Positions 17,457 through 25,703 of a stretch of DNA of 64,000 bases are shown in pieces. The first letter of the stretch is position 1. Every line of letters starts with the position of its first letter. Position numbers and translations under genes: made by a program. Location: the NCBI GenBank assembly GCA_037138335.1, contig JBAXIO010000017.1:22228-86227 (forward strand). The letters are read 5' to 3'. Origin of the DNA: CAIRDP01 sp037138335 (GTDB lineage Bacteria; Bacteroidota; Bacteroidia; Bacteroidales; FEN-979). A model generated the notes under the pieces. It saw only the letters and a program-made list of their open reading frames with translations, did no database searches and was not told the origin of the DNA.

Positions 17457-18605
17457 ATGATTTTATTTGTAACCATCGTGGTTACAATATACACCCTGGT
17501 CAATTATTTAATTTTCATCAGGGCTTTACAGGCCTTTCCTTCCGGTTCCTCCGTAAGACTATGGTTTATTCCTGCCTTCTGGCTGGTTGCGGCAGCTTTT
17601 GTGGCAGCAAGGATACTGGAAAGGACAAGCCCGTGTCATTTCACTGAATTCCTCACCTGGGTCGGGAACTTCTGGCTTGCTTTTATGCTGTTCTTTACCC
17701 TGATAGTCATCCTCCTCGATATTACCAGGCTACTCAACCATTTCTTCCATTTCCTGCCGGCATTTATTTATACTGATTATCTGAAGACCAAGCAGATCAT
17801 ACTTATCGCCTCTGTTGCCTATACGGTTATCATGGTAACTGCAGGATACATCAATGCCAGGAATCCCAGGGTCAGGGAACTTAACCTTTCTATTGCAAAA
17901 TCGGGGCATGGAAGAAAATCTCTTACTATCTCCATGGCTTCAGATATCCATCTCGGGACCATTATCCGCAAAGCAAAAGCCAAAGAACTCGTGAGTTTGC
18001 TCAATGCACCCAAACCCGACCTGATCCTGCTTGCCGGCGATGTGGTTGATGAAGACCTCGCCCCGGTCATCAAGGATAATATCGGGGAGGCTTTATGTGA
18101 ACTGAAAGCAGGGATCGGCGTATATGCCATTACCGGGAATCACGAATATATAGGCGGTGCAGGTCCTGCCGTTGAATACCTGGAAAAACACTGTGTTAAA
18201 ATGCTCAGGGATACCGCACTGCTTGTAAACAACCAGTTTTACATAGTGGGACGTGATGACCGGGATAAACCCCGCTTCACAGGTAAAGCGCGCAAAGAAC
18301 TTTCGGAAATCATGAAAGATGTTGACCACTCCTACCCGATCATCCTGATGGACCATCAGCCTTTTAATCTTGGCAAAAGTGTGGAAAACGGCGTCGACCT
18401 TCAGCTTTCCGGACATACCCATCACGGGCAGATCTGGCCTTTCAATTATATCACGAAGGCCATTTATGAGCTCAGTTGGGGATATAAAAAAATAAAGGAT
18501 ACACATTTTTATGTCTCCTGCGGTTTCGGTACATGGGGGCCGCCGGTAAGGCTTGGCAACCGTCCGGAAGTATTGATAATTCACCTCACATTCAACAATG
18601 AATAA
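17457..18605 (+). CDS. Membrane-anchored metallophosphoesterase (YkuE/COG1408-like)
   Basis: 382 residues from ATG 17457 (a TTG start at 17442 is also possible). The first 140 residues contain four or five membrane spans (LFVTIVVTIYTLVNYLIFI, LWFIPAFWLVAAAFVAA, FWLAFMLFFTLIVILLD). The rest is a calcineurin-like phosphoesterase with all metal motifs: ASDIHLG near 166, AGDVVDE, TGNHEY, MDHQP and SGHTHHGQIWP. Relatives act on phospholipid head groups or related phosphoesters at the membrane; the substrate is not determined. Its end overlaps the M23 peptidase gene by 8 bases, so the two are one transcription unit. Confidence 0.88.
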   Translation: MILFVTIVVTIYTLVNYLIFIRALQAFPSGSSVRLWFIPAFWLVAAAFVAARILERTSPCHFTEFLTWVGNFWLAFMLFFTLIVILLDITRLLNHFFHFLPAFIYTDYLKTKQIILIASVAYTVIMVTAGYINARNPRVRELNLSIAKSGHGRKSLTISMASDIHLGTIIRKAKAKELVSLLNAPKPDLILLAGDVVDEDLAPVIKDNIGEALCELKAGIGVYAITGNHEYIGGAGPAVEYLEKHCVKMLRDTALLVNNQFYIVGRDDRDKPRFTGKARKELSEIMKDVDHSYPIILMDHQPFNLGKSVENGVDLQLSGHTHHGQIWPFNYITKAIYELSWGYKKIKDTHFYVSCGFGTWGPPVRLGNRPEVLIIHLTFNNE

Positions 18606-19845
18606 ACATCAGCTTAACCTCCGTTTGTGGATCGTTTTACCTGCCCTTGCTGCCATTCTCATCATAATAACCATTCTGGGGATTACAATTTTCAAAATGA
18701 GAATGGATGTGAAGGCCAGGCCAGTCGTGATTTCGAAGAGAAACTCTGCATACAACATCAAACTCGACAGCCTCGATATCAGCTATGGTAAGGTAGGCAA
18801 TAACCAGAACCTTTCCGACATCCTTTCGCCTTCTGTCCCGGCCGGCCTTATCGATAAAATCGCTAAAGAAACCGTTGATGTGTTTGATGTCAGAAGGATG
18901 CATTCAGGAAATACCATTGCAAGGATCACGTCGAAGGACTCCACGCATCGCACCCTCTATTTCATTTATGAGATAAACAGCATCGAATTTGTGGTGTATG
19001 ATTTCCGCGACTCATTGCGGGTATACCGTGACAGGAAGAATGTGCACGTAGTAAACAAAACAGCCGGCGGCAGCATTTCAGGTTCACTGTGGAATACCTT
19101 TCAGAAACTTGACCTGGATATCAATCTTGCATTGCACCTTTCGGAGGTCTTTGCCTGGACTGTCGATTTTTACGGACTGCAGAACGGTGATGAGTTCAGG
19201 GTGATTTATGAGGAAATGTATGTGGATGGCAGGATGATTGGAATAGACAGGATCCTTTCGGCAAGTTTTCTTACAGGCGGCCATGAATATTATGCTTTTC
19301 TTTTGGAGGAGAAAGGGAAAAGGGCATATTTTGACGAGAATGGCCAGAGCCTTCAGCGTTCATTTCTCAAAGCCCCTCTAAGGTTTTCCAGGATAAGTTC
19401 TCATTTTTCCAATGCAAGGATGCATCCCATACTCAGGATCGTACGTGCCCATTACGGGGTGGATTACGCAGCACCAAGGGGAACCCCGGTTGAGGCTTTG
19501 GGTGAAGGAAAAATAACTGAAGCAGGTTGGAAAGGAGGTTATGGCAGGTTTATTGCCATTCGGCATAATTCAGTGTACTCAACAACCTACGCCCACCTTT
19601 CGGGGTATGCAAAAAACATCAAACCCGGTGTTCATGTCAGCCAGGGCCAGGTCATAGGGTTTGTCGGCATGAGCGGACTGGCAACAGGCCCCCACCTTGA
19701 TTTCAGGGTATACAGGAACGGTTCACCTGTTGATCCCCTGCGCCTTGAATCTCCCCCTTCAGACCCGGTGCCGGCTTCATCCATGCCTGTATTCAAAGAC
19801 CTGGTGTTGCGATGGAAACCCCAACTGGATAAAATAAAGCTTTAG
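18598..19845 (+). CDS. Membrane-anchored M23-family peptidoglycan endopeptidase-like protein
   Basis: 415 residues with an N-terminal membrane anchor (WIVLPALAAILIIITILGI), a long OapA/LysM-position linker region, and a C-terminal LytM domain from about residue 265. Zinc motif 1 is HYGVD. The catalytic His lies in TYAHLSGY. The usual HxH motif reads HLD (GPHLDFRVY), with Asp at the position of the usual zinc-binding His. This variant is, to my knowledge, common in Bacteroidota M23 proteins. It may act on peptidoglycan cross-links or activate amidases. It overlaps the upstream phosphoesterase gene and converges on the OYE gene with overlapping stop codons. Confidence 0.88.
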   Translation: MNKHQLNLRLWIVLPALAAILIIITILGITIFKMRMDVKARPVVISKRNSAYNIKLDSLDISYGKVGNNQNLSDILSPSVPAGLIDKIAKETVDVFDVRRMHSGNTIARITSKDSTHRTLYFIYEINSIEFVVYDFRDSLRVYRDRKNVHVVNKTAGGSISGSLWNTFQKLDLDINLALHLSEVFAWTVDFYGLQNGDEFRVIYEEMYVDGRMIGIDRILSASFLTGGHEYYAFLLEEKGKRAYFDENGQSLQRSFLKAPLRFSRISSHFSNARMHPILRIVRAHYGVDYAAPRGTPVEALGEGKITEAGWKGGYGRFIAIRHNSVYSTTYAHLSGYAKNIKPGVHVSQGQVIGFVGMSGLATGPHLDFRVYRNGSPVDPLRLESPPSDPVPASSMPVFKDLVLRWKPQLDKIKL

Positions 19846-20927
19846 TCTTGCCTGTTTAACAGTCTTTTCCTTGCGGGGCAGAGTTCATTGCTTTCGTACC
19901 ACCTGCACCTGGGTTTACAGGATAAGCATGCATTGACCGCTTCGCCTTTCTGAACATGCCTTACCCAGAAGGGATCGGCAAGCTGGGGCCTGCCTAATGA
20001 TACGAAATCAGCCAGCCGGTTCTCAATTAAAAAGTCAGCCCTTTCGGGGGTTTTAATTTCGTTCACGACAATAACAGGGATATTAACATGTTCCCTGACC
20101 GATACCCCCGAAAACACTATCCAGTTGAAATCAAAGCCTTTGGGAGGCCTGGGCAGGTTCTGGAGGTTACCCCCGTGAGAAACATGGAGGTAATCAAGGC
20201 CGATCGATTCAAGATACACGGCGGTTTTAATTCCGTCCTCAAGGGCGGGAGTGTTTGCCCCCAGCCTGTATCCGAGAATGAATTCAGATCCGCAGTGTTC
20301 CCTGATCCCTTTAATGACAGCGGTTGCAAAGCGCATCCTGTTTTCAAAGCTGCCCCCGTATTCATCCGTCCTTTTATTCCATAAGGGATTTGCAAACTGG
20401 TTCAGGAGATAGCCGTGAGCCCCATGGAGCTCCACCCCATGAAAACCCGCTTTGAAGGCCCGTTCCGCTCCCCGGATGAATGCATCCGTGATCACTCCGA
20501 TCTCAACGGCAGTCAATTCGCGGGATGTTGGTTTTTCAGGATCGGCCGATGGACAGAACTGAACAGGAGAAACTGCGGCCGGGGTCACCAGCCCGGCATG
20601 GTGAAGCTGAAGAATTGAAACCGCTTCATGCCTTTTCACGACTTCCGTTATCCCACTGAGTCCTGCAACATGTTCGTCACTCCAAACACCAAGCTGGGAG
20701 GGTGCCGCCCTGCCATCTTTAAGAACGGCGGTTGCTTCGGTGATGATGATGCCTGCCCCGCTTTCGGCCCTTAAACGGTAATGCTCCAGGTTCTTCGGGC
20801 CAACCAGTCCATGATCATCAGAAAATCCGAAACAAACCATCGGCGGAAATACAATCCTGTTTTTTACCCTGTACCCTTTCAGAGGGAAACCTGAGAAGAG
20901 TTGCTGAAAATTGTTCTGTTCATTCAT
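19842..20927 (-). CDS. Old-yellow-enzyme NADH:flavin oxidoreductase with C-terminal Cys cluster
   Basis: 361 residues from ATG 20927, chosen because it follows the upstream stop by 8 bp. An FMN-binding TIM barrel is indicated by NRIVFPPM, the substrate and flavin motifs ILQLHHAG, VELHGAHGYLLNQF and KRTDEYGGSFENR, and DFVSLGRPQLADPF. The C-terminus has C-x2-C-x3-C-x8-C (CLSCKPRCRWYESNELC), as in the [4Fe-4S] segment of 2,4-dienoyl-CoA reductase-type enzymes. The FAD/NADH domain that normally follows is missing. It likely reduces an activated C=C bond. It is the third gene of an operon with an SDR and an EXPERA protein. Confidence 0.87.
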   Translation of the reverse strand: MNEQNNFQQLFSGFPLKGYRVKNRIVFPPMVCFGFSDDHGLVGPKNLEHYRLRAESGAGIIITEATAVLKDGRAAPSQLGVWSDEHVAGLSGITEVVKRHEAVSILQLHHAGLVTPAAVSPVQFCPSADPEKPTSRELTAVEIGVITDAFIRGAERAFKAGFHGVELHGAHGYLLNQFANPLWNKRTDEYGGSFENRMRFATAVIKGIREHCGSEFILGYRLGANTPALEDGIKTAVYLESIGLDYLHVSHGGNLQNLPRPPKGFDFNWIVFSGVSVREHVNIPVIVVNEIKTPERADFLIENRLADFVSLGRPQLADPFWVRHVQKGEAVNACLSCKPRCRWYESNELCPARKRLLNRQD

Positions 20928-20935
20928 AAGCCGTA

Positions 20936-21442
20936 TCAGTCTTTCGTGAACGGATGCTCTTTTTTCCACATTTTCCATATCAGGAAAACAGGGAACAGGC
21001 ACCAGGGCGCATTTGCGAGAAGGACCAGGGGCAGGTTTTTTGCAGGAGTCGGGCCGAAGATCTCTTCGGAGCAAATGATGAATACATTGGTAAACAAAAT
21101 CGACATCACTATGAAGGTGGGGATGCGGATCCATTCCTTTCCTTTAATAAAAGCATAAACTGCTGCAAGGTAATACGGCCCGAAAAGTATTACATCGAGC
21201 CATATCGTTGCTTTCCACCAGGTAGGCCTGAACCATTGCAGGGGATCGAAACTGGCTCCCCACCAATGGGTCATGTCAACCAGGAAAGGCAATGGCCATA
21301 TGGGGTAATCGAAATTCGAAGGATCGGCAATTACCAGTTGCTCAAGGTCAACTATGTAGGTTATAAAAAGGAGGTTGATAAGAAAGAAACCTATATATAT
21401 ATAATCGACAGGTCTCTCTTTTAAAGGAATTACATTTCTCAT
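20936..21442 (-). CDS. EXPERA-domain (TMEM97/emopamil-binding-like) membrane protein
   Basis: 168 residues with four predicted membrane helices (YIYIGFFLINLLFITYIV, ATIWLDVILFGPYYLAAVYA, IPTFIVMSILFTNVFIICSEE, LPLVLLANAPWCLFPVFLIW). The arrangement and the conserved acidic residues in the helices (the first Asp of VDMTHWW, WLDVILFGP, ICSEEIFGP) fit the EXPERA family, which includes sterol isomerase EBP and TMEM97. Those eukaryotic proteins bind or isomerise sterols; bacterial members are uncharacterised as far as I know. It lies between an SDR and an OYE gene, with 13 and 8 bp gaps. Confidence 0.72.
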   Translation of the reverse strand: MRNVIPLKERPVDYIYIGFFLINLLFITYIVDLEQLVIADPSNFDYPIWPLPFLVDMTHWWGASFDPLQWFRPTWWKATIWLDVILFGPYYLAAVYAFIKGKEWIRIPTFIVMSILFTNVFIICSEEIFGPTPAKNLPLVLLANAPWCLFPVFLIWKMWKKEHPFTKD

Positions 21443-21455
21443 TGATTTGAATTTA

Positions 21456-22289
21456 TTAATTGAACATCCGGAGATTTTTCTTTTTCCTGGCTGTGTCTGC
21501 CATCTGTATTGCTATTGAAAGCCTGAACGGGCTGATGTTTGATATAAATGCCCCCAGCATGGTCCCAAAATCGGAATACATGAGCGTACGCGGCTTCATG
21601 GCCAGCGCTACCAGGTGCCTTGCGACATCATGCGGATCTTTTGGTTTTGCAAACAGACGGGTTATAAAATTCTGTTTGCTGTTCATCAGGAAATCCTGCT
21701 CTACTTCCCCGAGCCTTGATTCAGGTTTTGAATTTGTTTTAATATACCCGGGGAAGTATTCGCTGACCCTGATGCTGCTTCCCTCCCACTCGGCCTGTAT
21801 GGTGCGGGTCCAGGCCGAAAAAGCCGCCTTGGAACAAACATAGGGTGCATAAAACGGGATCCCCATCATGAACCCCGGTGAACCGACGTTGATAATATGG
21901 CCGCCTCCCCTGCCGAGCATATGGGGTATTACGGCCTGGGTAAGAGTTACAGGCCCAAGAAGGTTGGTTGTAAAGGCTTTCATAAGGTCTTCCCTGCTAA
22001 CATCTTCCGATGCGGAAACAATGATGCTGGCGGCATTATTGATCAGTATATCAACACGGCCGAAGCTGGAAACAGCCTGTGATATTACCATTCGGCAATC
22101 TTCTTCGCTTGAAAGATCGGCAGGAAGCACCAGCGTATCTTTCATGGTTGAGGCAATCTCCCCAAGCACTTCAGCCCTTCTTGCAACCAGCACTGTTTTT
22201 GCGCCTGCTTTGTTGAAAGCCAGGGCGGCAGCCTTGCCTATGCCGCCTGAAGCGCCGGTAATTATAACTACTTTATCCAGGATTCCCAT
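21456..22289 (-). CDS. Short-chain dehydrogenase/reductase (SDR)
   Basis: 277 residues with the classical SDR layout: cofactor motif TGASGGIGKA at about 12-21, ARRAE following beta2 (NADPH preference is suggested by the basic residues), NNAAS, catalytic Ser in NVGSPGFM and the YxxxK pair in YAPYVCSKAAF. It oxidises or reduces an alcohol/ketone pair. It is the first gene of a three-gene operon with the EXPERA protein and the OYE reductase, behind a minus-strand TATTTTTG promoter element at 22328. Confidence 0.9.
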   Translation of the reverse strand: MGILDKVVIITGASGGIGKAAALAFNKAGAKTVLVARRAEVLGEIASTMKDTLVLPADLSSEEDCRMVISQAVSSFGRVDILINNAASIIVSASEDVSREDLMKAFTTNLLGPVTLTQAVIPHMLGRGGGHIINVGSPGFMMGIPFYAPYVCSKAAFSAWTRTIQAEWEGSSIRVSEYFPGYIKTNSKPESRLGEVEQDFLMNSKQNFITRLFAKPKDPHDVARHLVALAMKPRTLMYSDFGTMLGAFISNISPFRLSIAIQMADTARKKKNLRMFN

Positions 22290-22309
22290 TATCGGAAAGG
22301 AAAATTTAA

Positions 22310-22317
22310 TATGTTTG
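22310..22317 (+). promoter_or_regulatory. Promoter -7 element for galM
   Basis: TATGTTTG matches TAnnTTTG, 26 bp before the galM start codon. Confidence 0.5.
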
Positions 22318-22327
22318 TTTGGGTTTT

Positions 22328-22335
22328 CAAAAATA
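22328..22335 (-). promoter_or_regulatory. Promoter -7 element for the SDR-EXPERA-OYE operon
   Basis: TATTTTTG on the minus strand matches TAnnTTTG, about 38 bp before the SDR start. It lies 10 bp from the oppositely directed galM element, so the two transcripts may compete. Confidence 0.5.
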
Positions 22336-22342
22336 GGGAAAA

Positions 22343-23488
22343 ATGCGACAAATTATAAGTTATGCCTTGCTTCTGTTTTTCAGCTTTTACATAAACGGCT
22401 GCAGCTCATCCGGAAGCAGAAAAGAAAAAAAACTAAACGATGTGACAAAAAATTCAGTTATGAAAACCGATTTTGGGAAAACCGGCGGCAAAGATGTGTT
22501 TCTTTATACACTGACAAATAAGCATGGCATATGTGTTAAAATCACAAACTACGGCGGAATTATAACCGAAATTCTCATGCCCGATAAATACGGGCAAAGC
22601 GGGAATATCGTCCTGGGTTACGATAAGCTTGCATCGTATATTGCCAATAGCCCGTATTTTGGGGCTATCGTCGGGCGCTGTGCAAACCGCATTGCAAACG
22701 GGGAGTTCACGATTGAAGGCGTAAAATACCAACTGGCGAGGAATAACGGTAATAATGCCCTCCACGGAGGGATCAGGGGATTTGACAAGGTTGTATGGGA
22801 GCCGGTGGAATCCTGCGACACATCCACAGTAAAGCTTGCACTCACTTACCTGAGCCCCGACGGGGAAGAAGGATATCCGGGCAACCTCAAAGCCGAAGTA
22901 ACTTATTCACTGAATAATCATGATGAACTGTCGATCATTATACAAGCCACGACCGATAAATCTACCCCGGTGAATATCTGCAATCATACCTATTTCAACC
23001 TGAACGGGGCAAATTCCGACGTGCTCAGGCATATTCTCACCATACCTGCCGATAAATTTACAGAGGTTAACGACCAGCTTATTCCTACGGGAAGGCTGCC
23101 GGAGGTTAAAGGCACACCGATGGATTTCAGTATCCCTGCACCTATAGGAAAGGAAATAGAGAAAGTCAGGGGCGGCTATGACCATAATTATGTGCTGTTG
23201 AAAAAAGCCGGGGAGATGTCGATAGCGGCGGTATTGTTTGACCCGGTTTCGGGCCGTGAAGTGAGCATTGAAACCACCCAGCCCGGGGTTCAGTTCTATA
23301 GCGGAAATTTCCTTGACGGCAGCATCAGGGGCAATTACGGCAAAGTATACGGGAAACATTACGGTTTATGCCTTGAAACCCAGCATTTCCCCGATTCTCC
23401 CAACCAGCCTTCGTTCCCGTCGGTTATCGTCCAACCGGGAATGAAATATTGTGAAAAGACCACACTGAAGTTCTCGGTGATCGAATGA
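22343..23488 (+). CDS. galM: Aldose 1-epimerase (galactose mutarotase), lipoprotein
   Basis: 381 residues. A lipoprotein signal ends at a Cys in FFSFYINGCSSSG, so the enzyme is probably membrane-attached in the periplasm. The galactose mutarotase domain shows GRCANRIANGEF, NNALHGGIRGFDK, the catalytic His in NICNHTYFNLNG near 213, GYDHNYVL and the catalytic Glu in CLETQHFPDSPNQP near 347. It interconverts alpha and beta anomers of galactose or a similar aldose before uptake and galactokinase action. The gene has its own promoter and converges on ppk2-galK. Confidence 0.93.
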   Translation: MRQIISYALLLFFSFYINGCSSSGSRKEKKLNDVTKNSVMKTDFGKTGGKDVFLYTLTNKHGICVKITNYGGIITEILMPDKYGQSGNIVLGYDKLASYIANSPYFGAIVGRCANRIANGEFTIEGVKYQLARNNGNNALHGGIRGFDKVVWEPVESCDTSTVKLALTYLSPDGEEGYPGNLKAEVTYSLNNHDELSIIIQATTDKSTPVNICNHTYFNLNGANSDVLRHILTIPADKFTEVNDQLIPTGRLPEVKGTPMDFSIPAPIGKEIEKVRGGYDHNYVLLKKAGEMSIAAVLFDPVSGREVSIETTQPGVQFYSGNFLDGSIRGNYGKVYGKHYGLCLETQHFPDSPNQPSFPSVIVQPGMKYCEKTTLKFSVIE

Positions 23489-23497
23489 GAAAACCAG

Positions 23498-23516
23498 GAT
23501 CATCACACAGATGATC
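23498..23516. terminator. Short inverted repeat between galM and ppk2
   Basis: GATCATC and GATGATC form a perfect 7-bp stem with the loop acaca, between two convergent genes. The place is right for a shared terminator, but there is no T-run on either strand, so the assignment is weak. Confidence 0.3.
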
Positions 23517-23536
23517 GGGCTTCAGGCAAAATATAT

Positions 23537-24436
23537 TCAGAATTTGCTTGGTACAAATGTCTGCTCCGACATTGGCGGGCGAACATAAGACTTCGATTTT
23601 TCAAGCGGTGGCAGTTTGATTTTTTCCCTGGGAACGTCTTTGTATTTGATCTGGCTGAGCAAATGAGTGATACAGTTCAATCTTGCCCTGCGCTTGTCGT
23701 CAGCTTCAACCACAAACCATGGGGATTGTTTGGTATCGGTATAGGCAAACATTTCATCCTTGGCCTTGGAGTAATCGACCCACTTCGTTCTTGATAATAC
23801 ATCCATAGGACTGATCTTCCACCTCCTGGTAGGGTCTTCTATCCTCTGGATGAACCTTCTTTCCTGTTCCTTATCGCTCACCGAGAACCAGTATTTGATC
23901 AGTGTAATGCCCGAACGGATCAGCATGCCTTCAAAGTTGGGGCATGATCTCAGGAAATCCCAGTATTCGGCTTCATTGCAAAAGCCCATTACCCTTTCTA
24001 CACCCGCCCTGTTATACCAGCTCCGGTCGAAAAGCACCAATTCGCCTGCAGCGGGTAACTGGTCAACGTAACGCTGGAAATACCACTGGCTTTTTTCTTT
24101 TTCGGTAGGGACTCCAAGGGCGACGACCCTGACAACACGGGGGTTAAGGGTTTCGGTTATCCTTTTTATTGTACCGCCTTTTCCTGCTGCATCCCTGCCT
24201 TCAAACAGGACCACGGCCCTCAGGCCTTTGAATTTGATCCATTCCTGCAGCTTTACCAGCTCGATCTGAAGTTTGGCAAGTTCTTCCTCGTAGAATTTCT
24301 TCTTCAGCTTGCTGTCAGTTTCTTCCTCCTTTTTCAGGATATTGAGGGATTCAGCCTTTTCAGCTTTACGCTTACCTGATTTTTTTTCCTCAGCCAGCAC
24401 GTCAGCATGCTTGTTTTTTGAACTTTTGTGTCCCAT
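23537..24436 (-). CDS. ppk2: Polyphosphate kinase 2 (PPK2)
   Basis: 299 residues, the usual size for a single-domain PPK2. Walker A is FEGRDAAGKGGTIKR; the Walker B/lid region is LFDRSWYNRAGVERVMGFC; further conserved blocks are QWYFQRYVDQLP and RRWKISPMD. The N-terminal 45 residues are Lys-rich. The family transfers phosphate from polyphosphate to nucleoside mono- or diphosphates, or the reverse. It lies 10 bp after galK on the same strand, so it is likely co-transcribed with galactokinase. Confidence 0.93.
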   Translation of the reverse strand: MGHKSSKNKHADVLAEEKKSGKRKAEKAESLNILKKEEETDSKLKKKFYEEELAKLQIELVKLQEWIKFKGLRAVVLFEGRDAAGKGGTIKRITETLNPRVVRVVALGVPTEKEKSQWYFQRYVDQLPAAGELVLFDRSWYNRAGVERVMGFCNEAEYWDFLRSCPNFEGMLIRSGITLIKYWFSVSDKEQERRFIQRIEDPTRRWKISPMDVLSRTKWVDYSKAKDEMFAYTDTKQSPWFVVEADDKRRARLNCITHLLSQIKYKDVPREKIKLPPLEKSKSYVRPPMSEQTFVPSKF

Positions 24437-24446
24437 ATTTTTAATA

Positions 24447-25625
24447 TTAAAAAGTTTCCATATGTATTTCCCTGGGCCCGCCGGATACCTCTGCTATATA
24501 AAATGAAGCGGTAAGACCAGTCCTCTGCTTATAATTTTCTCCAACTTCCCTGATAAAAGTATCCACAACCTCATCCTTAACAATACTCACCGTACACCCT
24601 CCGAAACCTGCGCCTGTCATTCTTGATCCAATTACACCGTGAATCTTTTGGGCTTCTTCAACGAGGGTATCCAGTTCCACGCCTGTTACTTCATAATTAT
24701 CCCTGAGGGATTCATGCGATGCGTTCATCAGGGCGCCAAACTGGAGGATATCGTTTTTATGCAAGGCTGCAACTGCATTTAACACCCTCTGGTTCTCAGA
24801 AATAACATGCCTGGCCCTCCTTCTCACCCTCTCGTCTTCAATAACGTCCTGTATCTTGAAAAACTCCATATACCCTATCTCCCCAAGGTGATTAATGCTG
24901 AAATGGGGCGATATGGCATCAACAGCTTCCCTGCACTCCCTAACCCTTTCATTGTATTTTGAATCGGCAAGCCCCCTTTGCTTGTTGGTATTGGCAATCA
25001 CCAGCTTATACCCGTTGAGTATGAACGGCACCCTCTTGTATTCAAGAGTGAGACAATTGAGGAAGATGGCGTGGTCGGCAGATCCCATGCCAACAGCAAA
25101 CATATCCATGATGCCGCAGTTAAGCCCGATGAATTCGTTCTCGGAACGTTTTGAAAGCATGGCCAGGTCTGTCATTTCAAGAGAAGTCACGTTAAGTACA
25201 GAGGCCAGGGCATATGCGGTCACCATTTCAATGGAAGCCGATGAAGACAGTCCTGCACTGTTTGGAATATCGCCCGAGTACAGGATATCGAAACCCGGCA
25301 GGTTTATGCCGAGGACTGCAAACTGCTGAAAAATTCCAAGGGGGTAATTGATCCATCTCCCCTGCTGATTTATATACCCGTTTGACTGATCATATTCGGC
25401 TTTGTCCTCGAAATTCGTTGAAGCCAGTTTAAGAAGTTTATCGGGTCTTTGCCTTATAAGCAGGTATGTACCGAACTGAAGTGCACAGGGAAGTACGAAA
25501 CCACCGTTGTAATCGGTATGTTCTCCAATGAGATTGACCCTCCCGGGTGCAAAATAGACCCTAGGGGACTGGTCATTATTCCCGTATAATTCAAAAAACA
25601 GCGTTCCAAGTTCGTGAATGTTCAT
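24447..25625 (-). CDS. galK: Galactokinase
   Basis: 392 residues from ATG 25625 (the frame is open 11 codons further upstream). The GHMP kinase signature is complete: PGRVNLIGEHTDYNGG for galactose binding, the ATP loop SAGLSSSASIE, catalytic Asp in GLNCGIMDMFAVGMG, and the C-terminal GSRMTGAGFGGCTVSI. It phosphorylates galactose at C1 as the entry step of the Leloir pathway. galT and galE are not in the window. ppk2 follows after 10 bp. A same-strand symporter gene at 15577-17313 and galM are close by. Confidence 0.95.
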   Translation of the reverse strand: MNIHELGTLFFELYGNNDQSPRVYFAPGRVNLIGEHTDYNGGFVLPCALQFGTYLLIRQRPDKLLKLASTNFEDKAEYDQSNGYINQQGRWINYPLGIFQQFAVLGINLPGFDILYSGDIPNSAGLSSSASIEMVTAYALASVLNVTSLEMTDLAMLSKRSENEFIGLNCGIMDMFAVGMGSADHAIFLNCLTLEYKRVPFILNGYKLVIANTNKQRGLADSKYNERVRECREAVDAISPHFSINHLGEIGYMEFFKIQDVIEDERVRRRARHVISENQRVLNAVAALHKNDILQFGALMNASHESLRDNYEVTGVELDTLVEEAQKIHGVIGSRMTGAGFGGCTVSIVKDEVVDTFIREVGENYKQRTGLTASFYIAEVSGGPREIHMETF

Positions 25626-25676
25626 AGCTCTAGTGTTTGAAGTCACCGAAAATACCACAATTTCACAATAATTTGG

Positions 25677-25684
25677 TAGTTTTG
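25677..25684 (+). promoter_or_regulatory. Promoter -7 element for the mannosidase block
   Basis: TAGTTTTG matches TAnnTTTG, 19 bp before the beta-mannosidase start. It is the only clear element found ahead of the long plus-strand block. Confidence 0.5.
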
Positions 25685-25703
25685 TTACATAATTTTTATC
25701 CCG

